From the NCBI RefSeq assembly GCF_014897705.1, contig NZ_JABUXV010000009.1:124001-188000 (forward strand): DNA of 64,000 nt, given 5' to 3'. A program made the translations under genes and the position numbers. Positions 51,601 to 60,798 of this stretch are shown in pieces. Source of the stretch: Brachybacterium sp. FME24. GTDB taxonomy: Bacteria > Actinomycetota > Actinomycetes > Actinomycetales > Dermabacteraceae. The notes under the pieces were generated by a model. That model was given only the letters and a program-made list of their open reading frames with translations. It ran no database searches and was not told the DNA's origin. Within the stretch, counting starts at the first letter, position 1, and every line of letters begins with the position of its first letter.

Positions 51601-51882
51601 ATGAACACACTGACCACAGGGCTGACCGGACTCATCGTCGCCGGCGGCGGCAACGGACCGTGGATGGACGGCGGGGGACCCTCGTTCCCGTTCTTCCTCT
51701 TCCCGCTGTTCTGGCTGCTGGTCGCGATCGGCCTCGTGACCCTCGCGATCCTGGGCCGCCGCCGACGGGAGGCGGCTGCCGGGCGTCGGGCCGGAGAACG
51801 GCGACTTGCCGAGCGCTACGCCGAGGGATCGATCGAGGAGGACGAGTTCCGCGCCCGCCGGGCCGTGCTGCGCGAGAAGTGA
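51601..51882 (+). CDS. SHOCT-domain single-pass membrane protein
   Basis: 93 residues. Gly-rich leader, one transmembrane helix (FPFFLFPLFWLLVAIGLVTLAIL), then a cytoplasmic SHOCT motif RRLAERYAEGSIEEDEFRARRAVL. GAGGAGGACACC precedes the ATG. SHOCT proteins often sit in membrane-stress or two-component neighbourhoods, and a two-component system lies next door on the other strand. Confidence 0.8.
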   Translation: MNTLTTGLTGLIVAGGGNGPWMDGGGPSFPFFLFPLFWLLVAIGLVTLAILGRRRREAAAGRRAGERRLAERYAEGSIEEDEFRARRAVLREK

Positions 51883-51970
51883 CCCTCGCATCGAGGGGGA
51901 GGGCCGGCTGGTCCTCCTCCTCGGTCTCCTCGGCGCCGAGCACTGTGCAGCGGACTCCGGGCACCGAGGC

Positions 51971-52621
51971 TCAGGCCAACCCGGACTGGTAGGCGAACAC
52001 GACCAGCTGAGCTCGGTCGCGGGCCCCGAGCTTGATCATCGCGCGGCTGACGTGGGTGCGGGCCGTGGCCGGGCTGACCACGAGCCGCTCGGCGATCTCC
52101 TGATTGTTCAATCCTTCAGCGGCCAGGGCCACCACCTCGCGCTCACGCTCGGTGAGCAGCTCGAGGCGGGGGTGCGGGGCCGCTCGACGCGGTGCCTGCC
52201 GGGCGAATTCGCGGATCAGGGTCCGGGTGACCGTCGGCGCGAGCAGAGCCCCGCCGTCGGCCACCGTCCTGATCGCTTCGACGAGGTCGGCCGGGGGAGT
52301 GTTCTTCAGCAGGAAGCCGCTCGCCCCGTGACGCAGCGCCTCGAACACGTACTCGTCGAGCTCGAACGTCGTCAGCACGATCACCCGGGTGTGCGCCAGA
52401 TCAGGGTGCGCGACGATCCGGCGGGTCGCTTCGAGCCCGTCGATCCCGGGCATCCGGATGTCCATGAGGACGACGTCCGGACGGGCCCTGATCGCCTCCT
52501 GCACCGCAGCGAGCCCGTCCGCGGCCTCCCCGGCGCGGGTGAGGCCGACGGTCTCCTCGAGCAGGACCCGCAGGCCGAGGCGGACGAGCTCCTGGTCATC
52601 GACGATCAGGACGGAGGTCAT
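51971..52621 (-). CDS. NarL/FixJ-type response regulator
   Basis: 216 residues. Receiver domain: acidic pair DD near VLIVDDQELVRLG, phosphoacceptor Asp in DVVLMDIRMPGIDG, Thr in VIVLTTFELDEYV and Lys in GFLLKNTPP. LuxR-type HTH: LTEREREVVALAAEGLNNQEIAERL. The ATG at 52621 overlaps the kinase stop by four bases. Confidence 0.92.
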   Translation of the reverse strand: MTSVLIVDDQELVRLGLRVLLEETVGLTRAGEAADGLAAVQEAIRARPDVVLMDIRMPGIDGLEATRRIVAHPDLAHTRVIVLTTFELDEYVFEALRHGASGFLLKNTPPADLVEAIRTVADGGALLAPTVTRTLIREFARQAPRRAAPHPRLELLTEREREVVALAAEGLNNQEIAERLVVSPATARTHVSRAMIKLGARDRAQLVVFAYQSGLA

Positions 52622-53841
52622 GGCATCTCCTGACGTGGCGGGGCGACGCTGGGAAGGACGGCGTGGAGGCGGAAGGTGTGGGGCTGGGGCCCGGCTCCGA
52701 AGGTCACGGTGCCTCCGAGCTGGGCGGCGCGGCGCTGCATCCCGGAGATGCCGAACCCGGCCGTGTGCTCGTCGGGGTGCAGATCCTGATTCGTCACGGT
52801 GACCTCGACCTCCTCGGCGCCCCGATGCACCTGCACCTCGGCCCGCGGATGCGCGGAGTGCTTGACGACATTGGTCAGGGATTCCTGCACGATGCGGTAC
52901 ACGGCGAGGTCGAGTGCGGTCGGCAAGGGGTCGCGCGCCCCGGTGACCTCGAGCTCGACGGCGAACCCGGCCGCCCGCACCCGCTCGCACAACGGCCCGA
53001 GCCGAGCGAGGCCGGGGGTCGGGGCCACGGTGTCGCCGGGGGCGACGGCCCCCTCGGGGCGGATCGACGACAGGGTCGAGCGCAGTTCCTCCAGCGCCTC
53101 GGCGCTCGCCGCGCTGATCGCCCGCAGGGCGTCCTCGGACTGACCGGGGCGGGTCTCGTGCACGTGCAGGGCGATATCCGCCTGCATCTGGATCGCGGCC
53201 AGGCCGTGGCCGACGACGTCGTGCACCTCCTGCGCGAGCCGGAGGCGCTCGGCCTGGACCAGGGACTCGTCGGCGTCGGCCCGGGCGCGGGACCGGGCGT
53301 CGGCCACGAGGTGGCGTGCCAGGCCGAGGGAGAAGGGCAGCGCCACCCAGGCGGCCGCCGGGACGAACCCCGTGAACCCGGGCGTGCCGTCACCTGGGAC
53401 GAGGAGATGGATCAGCAGTGCGACGAAGGCGCCGGCAGCCCAGCCGGCGGCCACTCGCGGTGGCCGGTGGCGGGCGACGCAGAACACCGCGACCGCCACC
53501 CCGAGGAGCACCGGGCCGTACGGATAGCCGATCACCAGGTAGAGCGTGGTGGCGACGGTGACCGCGATCAGGGTCGTCACCGGCCGACGACGGCGCAGCA
53601 CGAGCGCCGCGGCCGTGAGGAGGACGAGCGCAGCTGCGACGGCGTCCGGGGTGGCCGTCCCGTCCGGGAGGGGCTGCGTCGGGGAGGGCCCACCTGACCT
53701 CGGTCCCCAGTTCCCGGACGCCCGACCGATGACCGGCAGCGTCGCCAGTGCGAACGCCGCGAACAGGAGTGCGGGCGCCACGTCGCGCCACCATCCGCCT
53801 CGGAGGCGGAGCGGGCGTGGCGGCAGATCGGGTCGCGGCAC
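52618..53841 (-). CDS. NarL-cognate sensor histidine kinase (HisKA_3)
   Basis: 407 residues from the GTG at 53841. Four to six transmembrane helices in the first 170 residues with only short loops. HisKA_3 dimerisation/phosphorylation region LAQEVHDVVGHGLAAIQMQAD with the phosphorylated His. HATPase: YRIVQESLTNVVKHS (N box) and GFGISGMQRRAAQLGG (G box). Pairs with the overlapping response-regulator gene. Signal unknown. Confidence 0.92.
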   Translation of the reverse strand: MPRPDLPPRPLRLRGGWWRDVAPALLFAAFALATLPVIGRASGNWGPRSGGPSPTQPLPDGTATPDAVAAALVLLTAAALVLRRRRPVTTLIAVTVATTLYLVIGYPYGPVLLGVAVAVFCVARHRPPRVAAGWAAGAFVALLIHLLVPGDGTPGFTGFVPAAAWVALPFSLGLARHLVADARSRARADADESLVQAERLRLAQEVHDVVGHGLAAIQMQADIALHVHETRPGQSEDALRAISAASAEALEELRSTLSSIRPEGAVAPGDTVAPTPGLARLGPLCERVRAAGFAVELEVTGARDPLPTALDLAVYRIVQESLTNVVKHSAHPRAEVQVHRGAEEVEVTVTNQDLHPDEHTAGFGISGMQRRAAQLGGTVTFGAGPQPHTFRLHAVLPSVAPPRQEMP

Positions 53842-53922
53842 AGCAGCTCCCCTCGTCCGTGGTGGACCCTCAGTCTGGCGCGGTCGGGCGGCGGCGTCAC
53901 CCCGTCGGCGTCGTAGAGGCGA

Positions 53923-53940
53923 CTACGCCCGACGGCGTAG
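53923..53940. promoter_or_regulatory. Candidate response-regulator binding site
   Basis: CTACGCC-CGAC-GGCGTAG perfect inverted repeat in the divergent gap between the kinase and membrane-protein genes. An additional GGCGTCGTAG half copy lies just before it. It suits a LuxR-type regulator controlling its own operon and the divergent gene. Confidence 0.45.
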
Positions 53941-54027
53941 CCCGACCATCCCCGAGTGCGGAGAACACCTGGTCCCGATTCGGTGAACCTGCTGTCGCGG
54001 CCACCCCGCCCAGGAGACCATGGAGGC

Positions 54028-54744
54028 ATGTCCTTCGATCTGGATCCGCTCGAGCTGCTGGCCGCTGCGCTGACGGCCGTGATGCTGGCTCTGCCGATCG
54101 CCTTCCCGCTGACCGCCGGGGTGCTCGCCGCGCCGCGCCGGGTGTGGAACAGCGCTGGCCTCGGCCTCGGTCTCGGCCTGCTCCTCGGGGTCATGATCAC
54201 CGTGGCCGCGAGCTTCGTCGGGCTGGACCGGAGCGTCCTGCTCGTCTCCTCGATCGGGCTCCTGCTGGGCCTGCTGGGGGCGATCGTCGCCGCGGTGTTC
54301 GTCGTCGTGCGCCCCGAGGGTTCGGCGCTCACGGCTGCGGTCGGCATCGTCGTCTGCGGGCTGATCGGCCTCGGCGAACCCAGTCAGACGCTCCCGGCCA
54401 TGCTGGGGATCTCGCAGGCGGTCCTGGTGGTGCTGGCCGGGGTGGTGATCCAGGCCGTGGTGGTGGTCGTGGTCGTCGGGGCCCTGGTCGCGGCGTGCGG
54501 CCGGGTGCGCGCCCTGCAGATCGGCGTCGCGGCAGCCGGCGCCGTCGCCGCCGTGATGCTGGCCGGTGGCGTGCTCGCGCACCTGATGCACGAGTTCGCC
54601 CACATCCGCCTTCCGAGCGTCCCGCTGGGCACTCAGCTGATCGTCGTCGTGGTGTCCCTGGTGATCGGCACCGTGCTCGGAGGAGCCCTGGGGCACATTT
54701 CAGCGCAGCGGCGCGACCGCGAATCCCGACGGAGCGAGGCGTGA
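54028..54744 (+). CDS. Polytopic membrane protein, unknown function
   Basis: 238 residues, about seven or eight hydrophobic segments, Val/Leu/Gly-rich. A motif LAHLMHEFAHIRLPSV near residue 185 contains His residues between helices 6 and 7. I do not recognise a family. Divergent from the sensor kinase and a likely target of it. Its last 45 bases overlap the convergent IclR gene. Confidence 0.6.
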   Translation: MSFDLDPLELLAAALTAVMLALPIAFPLTAGVLAAPRRVWNSAGLGLGLGLLLGVMITVAASFVGLDRSVLLVSSIGLLLGLLGAIVAAVFVVVRPEGSALTAAVGIVVCGLIGLGEPSQTLPAMLGISQAVLVVLAGVVIQAVVVVVVVGALVAACGRVRALQIGVAAAGAVAAVMLAGGVLAHLMHEFAHIRLPSVPLGTQLIVVVVSLVIGTVLGGALGHISAQRRDRESRRSEA

Positions 54745-55497
54745 GAGCTGCTCGCGCAGCAGGGCGCCGATCTCGGCGCGGCGCTGCTGGTCCATCCGCT
54801 CGATCGGACCGGTGACGCTGACCGATACGGAGCGGCCGCCGGGCCGGACCAGGGCCACGCCGACGCAGGCGATGCCCGCCTCGTTCTCCTCGATCTCCGT
54901 GGACCAGCCGCGCTCGCCGGTCCGATCGACGACGTCTGCGAGGTGCTCGATGGAGATCACCTGACCGGTCTCCGCCGTGTCGGCACCGGTGGCGTGGGCA
55001 TATGCCTCCAGCGCCGGACCACGGACCCCGTCGGCTGCGAGCAGAGCGCGCCCCATGGCGGTGCGCGCGGCGGGGGCGCGCTTGCCGATGCTGGACCACA
55101 CCCGCAGCGTGCGCTCGGGCTCGACCTTGTCCAGGTAGAGGACGTGGATGCCGTCCATCTGCCCCAGGTGCACCAGCTCCTGGGTGTGCTGGGAGACGCT
55201 CGCCAGGGCCGGGGCGAACAGCGCCGGCAGGTTCTCGCTGTCCCCGAAGGAGTGCCCCAGCTCGAGCGCAGCGGCGCCGAGCCGATACTGCTGATCGGTC
55301 GGGGACTGGTCCGCGAAGCCGCGGTGCATGAGCGCCCGCAGCAGGCGATGCACCGAGGCCTTGTTGAAGTCGCCCGCCGCGGCGAGGTCCCGCAGGGTCA
55401 TCCCCTCGGGTCCGGCCGACGCGAGAATCTCGAGGAGAACCAGGGCTTTGTCGACGCTGCCGACGGGGGAGACGTCGGAGGGTGGCGTGATGGTCAT
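54700..55497 (-). CDS. IclR-family transcriptional regulator
   Basis: 265 residues. N-terminal winged HTH: VDKALVLLEILASAGPEGMTLRDLAAAGDFNKASVHRLLRALMHRGFA. C-terminal effector domain with TLRVWSSIGKRAPAARTAMGRALLAA and EIEENEAGIACVGVALV. Divergent from the TRAP/KduI operon, which it is expected to control. Effector probably a uronate-derived metabolite. Confidence 0.9.
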   Translation of the reverse strand: MTITPPSDVSPVGSVDKALVLLEILASAGPEGMTLRDLAAAGDFNKASVHRLLRALMHRGFADQSPTDQQYRLGAAALELGHSFGDSENLPALFAPALASVSQHTQELVHLGQMDGIHVLYLDKVEPERTLRVWSSIGKRAPAARTAMGRALLAADGVRGPALEAYAHATGADTAETGQVISIEHLADVVDRTGERGWSTEIEENEAGIACVGVALVRPGGRSVSVSVTGPIERMDQQRRAEIGALLREQLSRLAPSGFAVAPLR

Positions 55498-55613
55498 GGA
55501 TCCATTCTCTCCGGGGTGGGTGGGGTGCGAGGCGGGTGGAGGGCCCCGAGCAGCCGAGGACGTTGCAGGGCACTTCCGAACCGCCTATGCTTGTCCCGCA
55601 TCACGAAACTACT

Positions 55614-55630
55614 ATTTTGCCATACGGAAC
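55614..55630. promoter_or_regulatory. Candidate IclR operator before the TRAP operon
   Basis: ATTTTGCCATACGGAAC. The TACGGAAC half matches the half-site of the palindrome GTTCC-N7-GGAAC at 60808-60824 when that is read in reverse complement. The 17-base windows agree at 11 positions. Located about 120 bases before the dctP ATG, in the gap shared with the IclR gene. Confidence 0.4.
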
Positions 55631-55747
55631 ACAAGGGGATCGGTTCGACGGAGATCCGTCGAGGATGTGTCACCCCGGGCCGGCCCCCTCCGCGGGGAAG
55701 AGCATCACTACGGACCGACGCAGTGGACGGTCCGACGAGGAGACACG

Positions 55748-56782
55748 ATGAAGTGGAAGCCCGTGCTGAGCGGCGTCCTGGCTGTGGCGATGACATCGCT
55801 CACCGCCTGCGCCCAGTTCACCCCCATCGATGAGAGCGCGCTCAGAGGCGGAGGCTCCGGCGTCGAAGCCGAGACGGTCTACCGCGTGGCGTTCAATCAG
55901 CCCGAGACCCACCCGCAGTACGTGGCTCTCACCAACCTGGGCGAGCGGATGCGCGACGAGACCGACGGCGCGTGCGCTCTCGAGGTGTTCCCGAACGAGT
56001 CGCTCGGCCCCCAGGCCGACACGATCGAGCTCGTCCAGGCCGGGAGCGTCGACTTCTCCATGGTCGCGGGCTCGCTGATGGAGAACTTCAACCCGGACTT
56101 CGTCGTCTTCAACCTGCCCTATGTGTTCGATTCCAAGGAGCACCAGCGCGAAGTCCTCGACGACCCGGAGTTCACGGGCGAGCTCTTCAGCTCGCTGGAG
56201 GACAAGAACATCTCGGTGGTCACCGGCTTCCACGGCGGTATCCGCAACGTCTACAACTCCGTGAAGCCCGTCGAGACCCCCGAGGATCTCGCCGGCATGA
56301 AGGTCCGCGTGATCGAGTCCGACACGAACATCGCCATGTTGGGGCAGATGGGCGGATCAGGCGCCCCGATGGGGCAGGGCGAGGTGTACACCGCGATCCA
56401 GTCGGGGGTCCTGGAGGGCGGCGAGAACAACGAATCGATCTACGCGAACCTCTCGCACGACGAGGTCGCCCCCTACTACTCCTACACACAGCACCTGATG
56501 TTCCCGGATTACCTCATCTCGAACCCCACCACGCTCGATCGGATGGCTCCGGAGTGCCGTGACTTCCTCGAGACGGACATGGCCACCACCACCGCCGAGG
56601 AGGGCGAGCTCTGGACCGAGGAGGTCGAGCGCTCCCACGAGATGGCCGAGGAGGCCGGTGCCCAGTTCAACGAGGTCGACATCGACGCCTTCCGCACGGC
56701 GGTCCAGCCGCTCATCGAAGACAGCCTCGGCAACGACTTCACCCGGAAGCTGTACGACGACGTGCGCGCAGCCGCCGAGTGA
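55748..56782 (+). CDS. dctP: TRAP transporter solute-binding lipoprotein
   Basis: 344 residues. Signal peptide MKWKPVLSGVLAVAMTSLTAC with a lipobox Cys, so membrane-anchored. DctP pattern: YRVAFNQPETHPQYVALTNLGERM, LGPQADTIELVQAGSVDFSMV, GMKVRVIESDTNIAMLGQMG (containing the conserved Arg that binds the carboxylate of organic-acid substrates), and GVLEGGENNESIY. ATG at 55748 chosen by signal peptide. Substrate inferred from neighbours: hexuronate or a related sugar acid. Confidence 0.9.
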   Translation: MKWKPVLSGVLAVAMTSLTACAQFTPIDESALRGGGSGVEAETVYRVAFNQPETHPQYVALTNLGERMRDETDGACALEVFPNESLGPQADTIELVQAGSVDFSMVAGSLMENFNPDFVVFNLPYVFDSKEHQREVLDDPEFTGELFSSLEDKNISVVTGFHGGIRNVYNSVKPVETPEDLAGMKVRVIESDTNIAMLGQMGGSGAPMGQGEVYTAIQSGVLEGGENNESIYANLSHDEVAPYYSYTQHLMFPDYLISNPTTLDRMAPECRDFLETDMATTTAEEGELWTEEVERSHEMAEEAGAQFNEVDIDAFRTAVQPLIEDSLGNDFTRKLYDDVRAAAE

Positions 56783-56801
56783 GCCGGAAGGGACTCCACG
56801 A

Positions 56802-57305
56802 ATGATCACACTCAAAGCAGGACTGGACAGAGCTCTCGAATGGGTCTGTGTCGGCCTCTTCGTCGCTCTCGTGGCCACCGTCGCCTGGCAGGTCTTCGCG
56901 CGCCAGGTCCTCAACAGCCCCAGCGGATGGTCGGAAGAGCTCGCCAAGTACATCTTCGTCTGGCTCGGTCTGTTCGGAGCCGCGCTGGTGTTCGGCGAAC
57001 GCGGGCACATCGCCGTCGACTTCCTCGTGAGGAAACTGCCGCGGGCGCCCCAGAAGGCCTTCGGCATGCTCACGCATGCCCTTGTCCTCGCCTTCACCGC
57101 CCTGGTGCTCGTGTACGGAGGCATCTCCATCTCCCAGCTCGCCTGGGAGCAGACGATCCCCGCCCTGCCGGTCACCGCCGGGCACATGTACCTGGCCATC
57201 CCCGTGTCCGGGATCCTGACGCTCTTCTACTGCGTCCACCATCTCATCGCCATCGGCGCCGACCGCATGGCACCCGTCGAGGCCGCCCAGGCAGAAGTTC
57301 TCTAG
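56802..57305 (+). CDS. dctQ: TRAP transporter small permease
   Basis: 167 residues with four transmembrane helices. The DctQ hallmark WQVFARQVLNSPSGWSEELAKYIFVWLGLFGAAL is clear. ATG at 56802 after GGAAGGGAC. It lies between dctP and dctM. Confidence 0.92.
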   Translation: MITLKAGLDRALEWVCVGLFVALVATVAWQVFARQVLNSPSGWSEELAKYIFVWLGLFGAALVFGERGHIAVDFLVRKLPRAPQKAFGMLTHALVLAFTALVLVYGGISISQLAWEQTIPALPVTAGHMYLAIPVSGILTLFYCVHHLIAIGADRMAPVEAAQAEVL

Positions 57306-57313
57306 GAGTCACC

Positions 57314-58615
57314 GTGGACATCACCAGCCTCATCGGGCTCATCCTCCTCGTCGGGATCTTCCTCCTGCTCGCGATCGGTGTGCCGATCGCGGTCGCCGTC
57401 GGCATCGCCTCGGGTACCGCCGCGGTCGTCGCCATCGGGTTCGACAATGCGATGCTCACCTCCTCCCAGCAGATGTTCCGGGGGATCGACTCGTTCGCGC
57501 TCCTCGCGATCCCATTCTTCGTGCTGGCCGGAGTGATCATGAACAACGGAGGCATCGCGCTGCGCCTCATCAACGCGGCCAAGGTGCTCGTCGGCTGGGC
57601 ACCCGGCTCGCTGCTGCAGACCAATGTGGCGGCCAACGCGCTGTTCGGCTCCGTCTCCGGATCTGCCGTCGCATCCGTCGCGGCCGTCGGGTCGACGATG
57701 GCGCCCCTGCAGGCCAAGGAGGGCTACGACCGGAACTTCTCCGCCGCCACGAGCATCGCCTCGGCGCCCTCGGGCATGATCATCCCACCGAGCAATCTGA
57801 TGATCGTGTACTCGCTCGTCTCGGCGACATCGATCGCCGGGCTCTTCGTCGGCGGGTACATCCCCGGCATCCTCTGGGCGCTGACGTGCATGCTCATCGT
57901 GTACCTGTACGCGCGCAAGCGCCCTGGACTGACCGTGAGCGAGAAGCTGACCTGGTCTCAGCGTGGAAAGATCATCCTCGATGCGGTGCCCTCACTGCTG
58001 CTGATCGTCATCGTCGTCGGCGGGATCCTCGTAGGGGTCTTCACCCCGACGGAGGCGTCGTGCATCGCTGTGCTGTACGCCTTGGTCCTCTCGTTCATCT
58101 ATCGCTCGGTCACGGTCTCGGACCTCAAGCCGATCTTCCTCGACGCCGCGCGCACCACGTCCATCGTGCTCTACCTCATCGCCGTCTCCAGCGTCATGAG
58201 CTGGGTCATGTCGTATGCCCGACTCCCGGCACTCGTGGCCGATGGGCTCTTCGCGATCAGCGAGAACCCGTACGTGATCCTCGCGCTCATCATCGCCGGC
58301 CTGCTGGTGGTGGGGGCATTCATGGACGCGACTCCGGCCGTGCTGATCATTGCGCCGATCCTCCTGCCGATCGTGACGTCGTTCGGCATGGATCCTCTGC
58401 ACTTCGGGGTCTTCATGGTCATGGCGCTGTCGATCGGAACGATCACGCCACCCGTGGGACCGGTCCTGTTCGTGGGGGTCCGTGTCGCGAACCGTCGGAT
58501 CGAAGACGTGATCCGCCACCTGATCCCCTTCTTCATCGCGCTCGTGGTCCTGCTCGCGATCGTGGCCTACACCCCCTCACTCACCACCTGGCTGCCCGGC
58601 CTTCTCGGACTCTGA
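57314..58615 (+). CDS. dctM: TRAP transporter large permease
   Basis: 433 residues from the GTG at 57314, with about 11-12 transmembrane helices. DctM motifs: IPFFVLAGVIMNNGGIALRLINAAKVLVG, SGSAVASVAAVGSTMAP, PSGMIIPPSNLMIVYS and TPPVGPVLFVG. It forms the membrane translocator with DctQ, driven by a cation gradient. Eight bases after dctQ, with TAGGAG before the start. Confidence 0.93.
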   Translation: MDITSLIGLILLVGIFLLLAIGVPIAVAVGIASGTAAVVAIGFDNAMLTSSQQMFRGIDSFALLAIPFFVLAGVIMNNGGIALRLINAAKVLVGWAPGSLLQTNVAANALFGSVSGSAVASVAAVGSTMAPLQAKEGYDRNFSAATSIASAPSGMIIPPSNLMIVYSLVSATSIAGLFVGGYIPGILWALTCMLIVYLYARKRPGLTVSEKLTWSQRGKIILDAVPSLLLIVIVVGGILVGVFTPTEASCIAVLYALVLSFIYRSVTVSDLKPIFLDAARTTSIVLYLIAVSSVMSWVMSYARLPALVADGLFAISENPYVILALIIAGLLVVGAFMDATPAVLIIAPILLPIVTSFGMDPLHFGVFMVMALSIGTITPPVGPVLFVGVRVANRRIEDVIRHLIPFFIALVVLLAIVAYTPSLTTWLPGLLGL

Positions 58616-58628
58616 TAGGAGCACCACC

Positions 58629-59465
58629 ATGGACAATGTCGAACAGCGCTATGCCACCCACCCCGGTGACATCCCGCGCATGGGAACGACGGAGATGCGC
58701 GACCGCTACCTGGTCGACGACCTCTTCGTCCCCGGCCAGGCGCGGGCCGTGTACACCCACCACGACCGCGTGGTGCTGGTCGGGGTCGCCCCTGTCGACC
58801 GACCGCTGCCGCTCGAGGGCTTCCCCGAGATCCGATCCGAGGAGTTCTTCGAGCATCGTGAAGCAGGGGTCGTCAACGTCGGCGGCGACGGGAGCGTCGA
58901 GGTCGACGGCGAGACCCACACCCTTGCTCATGGCGCATGCCTGTACATCGGCAGGGGAGCGAGGTCCGTGACCTTCTCCTCGCAGGAGGGGGCGGAGGCA
59001 CGCTTCTATGTCTTCTCGGCGCCGGCGCACACCTCGTACCCGACGACCTCCGTCGCACCGGGCGAAGGCACGGTGCGGGAGCTCGGCGACCCGCTCACCT
59101 CGAACCGCCGCACGCTCAACCAGTACATCCATGAGAACGGGATCCAGTCGTGCCAGGTGGTCATGGGCGTCACGACGCTCCACCCCGGATCCATGTGGAA
59201 CACGATGCCCGCACACACCCACGACCGCCGCACGGAGTGCTACCTGTACTTCGACCTGCCGGCGGACGCACGGGTCATCCATCTCCTCGGGCGCCCGGAC
59301 GAGACGCGCCACATGACCGTCGCCGATCAGGAGGCCGTCATCTCGCCCAGCTGGTCGGTGCACTCGGGAGTGGGCACGTCCTCCTACTCCTTCGTGTGGG
59401 CCATGGCCGGTGAGAACCAGGCGTTCGATGACATGGACACGTTCCCCGTCGCCGACATGCGGTGA
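58629..59465 (+). CDS. kduI: 5-dehydro-4-deoxy-D-glucuronate isomerase KduI
   Basis: 278 residues. Cupin-type isomerase with the metal site His196, His198 and Glu203 in HTHDRRTECYLYFDL, and a fourth ligand in the VHSGVGTSSYSFVWAMAGEN region. RYLVDDLFVPGQARAVYTHHDRVVLVGVAP is the typical N terminus. It converts 5-dehydro-4-deoxy-glucuronate, from pectin or glycosaminoglycan unsaturated uronates, to 3-deoxy-D-glycero-2,5-hexodiulosonate. TAGGAG precedes the ATG; likely cotranscribed with the TRAP genes. Confidence 0.92.
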   Translation: MDNVEQRYATHPGDIPRMGTTEMRDRYLVDDLFVPGQARAVYTHHDRVVLVGVAPVDRPLPLEGFPEIRSEEFFEHREAGVVNVGGDGSVEVDGETHTLAHGACLYIGRGARSVTFSSQEGAEARFYVFSAPAHTSYPTTSVAPGEGTVRELGDPLTSNRRTLNQYIHENGIQSCQVVMGVTTLHPGSMWNTMPAHTHDRRTECYLYFDLPADARVIHLLGRPDETRHMTVADQEAVISPSWSVHSGVGTSSYSFVWAMAGENQAFDDMDTFPVADMR

Positions 59466-59585
59466 ATCCTCGTCAGCTCCGTCGTGCAGCCGGCCCCGTG
59501 CCGGCAGCACGACCCGCTCGGCCGTGCGGGACCGCCCGGACGGCCACCAGAACCCCCCTGACAGCTCTACGAAAGGCTTCTGACC

Positions 59586-60569
59586 ATGACCGATCACACG
59601 GTGGTCATCACTGAGTGCGACCATGACGGCTTCGATCCCGAGACGGCCGAGGCGGCCAAGAACGATCTGACGCTGCGCATCGAGCAGTCGACGCCGAAGG
59701 ACCTCGTCGCCAACATCCAGGATGCCGACGGCATCCTGGTGCAGTACGCGCAGATCACGGCCGAGGTCATGGACCAGGCGCCACGGCTGCGGGCCATCGG
59801 CCGGTACGGTGTGGGGGTCGACACCGTCGACATCGACGCGGCGACGGCCCGGGGCATCGCGGTCACCAACGTCCCCGACTACGGCACGGAGGCGGTCTCC
59901 GATCATGCGATCGGCCTCGCGGTGTCCCTCGCTCGGGGGATCCCCCTGCTGGACCGCAGCATCCGCGCCGGTCAGTACGATGTCTCGCTCGCCAAGCCCC
60001 TGTTCCAGATGTCCGGTCGTGTCTTCGGCGTCCTCGGCCTCGGGCGGATCGGCGCCGCCACCGCGCGGAAGGCCGCCGGGCTGGGCTACCGCGTGATCGG
60101 CCACGACTTCGGCGTCGAGCCCGGCACTCGGCACCACGGGGTCGAGGTGGTCAGCTTCGAGGAGCTGATCGAGCAGTCCCAGGTCCTCTCGGTCCACGTC
60201 CCGCTGACCGACCGGACCCGCGGCATGATCGGCACGGACCAGCTCGCCGCCATGCGATCCGACGCCGTGCTCATCAATACCGCGCGGGGCGGGATCATCG
60301 ACACCGACGCACTCGTCGAGGCCCTGCGCGCGGGCAGCATCGGCGGCGCGGGCATCGACTGCCATGAACAGGAACCCCTGCCGGCGACGCACCCCATCGT
60401 CGCACTCGACAACGTGGTGCTGACGCCGCATGCAGCCTGGTACACCGAGCAGTCCTACGTCGAGCTGAAGCGACGCACTCTGGAAGGCGTCGCGGACGTC
60501 CTCGCCGGGCGGACTCCGCAGAATCTTCTGAATCCCGAAGCGCTCGACCACCCCCGCGTCGTCGAGTGA
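59586..60569 (+). CDS. D-2-hydroxyacid dehydrogenase (NAD-binding)
   Basis: 327 residues. Rossmann VFGVLGLGRIGAATARKA, catalytic Arg in INTARGGIIDTDAL, Glu in the EQEPLPATHP region, His in LTPHAAWYTEQS. Same family as phosphoglycerate and hydroxypyruvate reductases. Its place after kduI, where kduD often sits, suggests it may reduce the 2,5-diketo product or another sugar-acid intermediate; this is inference. It lies 120 bases after kduI and is followed by a strong terminator. Confidence 0.88.
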   Translation: MTDHTVVITECDHDGFDPETAEAAKNDLTLRIEQSTPKDLVANIQDADGILVQYAQITAEVMDQAPRLRAIGRYGVGVDTVDIDAATARGIAVTNVPDYGTEAVSDHAIGLAVSLARGIPLLDRSIRAGQYDVSLAKPLFQMSGRVFGVLGLGRIGAATARKAAGLGYRVIGHDFGVEPGTRHHGVEVVSFEELIEQSQVLSVHVPLTDRTRGMIGTDQLAAMRSDAVLINTARGGIIDTDALVEALRAGSIGGAGIDCHEQEPLPATHPIVALDNVVLTPHAAWYTEQSYVELKRRTLEGVADVLAGRTPQNLLNPEALDHPRVVE

Positions 60570-60590
60570 GGTCGAGTGAGGTCGAGTGAG
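60561..60590 (+). repeat. Three tandem 10-bp repeats over the stop codon
   Basis: GTCGAGTGAG three times. The first unit contains the dehydrogenase stop TGA, and each further unit offers TGA again. Confidence 0.8.
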
Positions 60591-60594
60591 ACAG

Positions 60595-60632
60595 GAGGGA
60601 GCGATCCACGCGTCGCCGTGGATCGCTCCCTC
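60595..60632 (+). terminator. Perfect 16-bp hairpin terminator
   Basis: GAGGGAGCGATCCACG (60595-60610), loop CGTCGC, CGTGGATCGCTCCCTC (60617-60632). It ends the TRAP-kduI-dehydrogenase transcript 26 bases after the stop. Confidence 0.88.
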
Positions 60633-60798
60633 ACCGTCGCCGGCGCTCCTCGCGGTGGCCAGTCGGGGACCGGGGTCGGGCGCGAGCGGTGAGCCCGGCC
60701 GGTCGCTGCCCGGCCTGGCTCATCGCCGCGTGCGCAGCGGCCAGGGGCCGAAGTGTTGCCGGAGCTCGAGGCGGCACCCTAAACTGCCTGCACAATGC

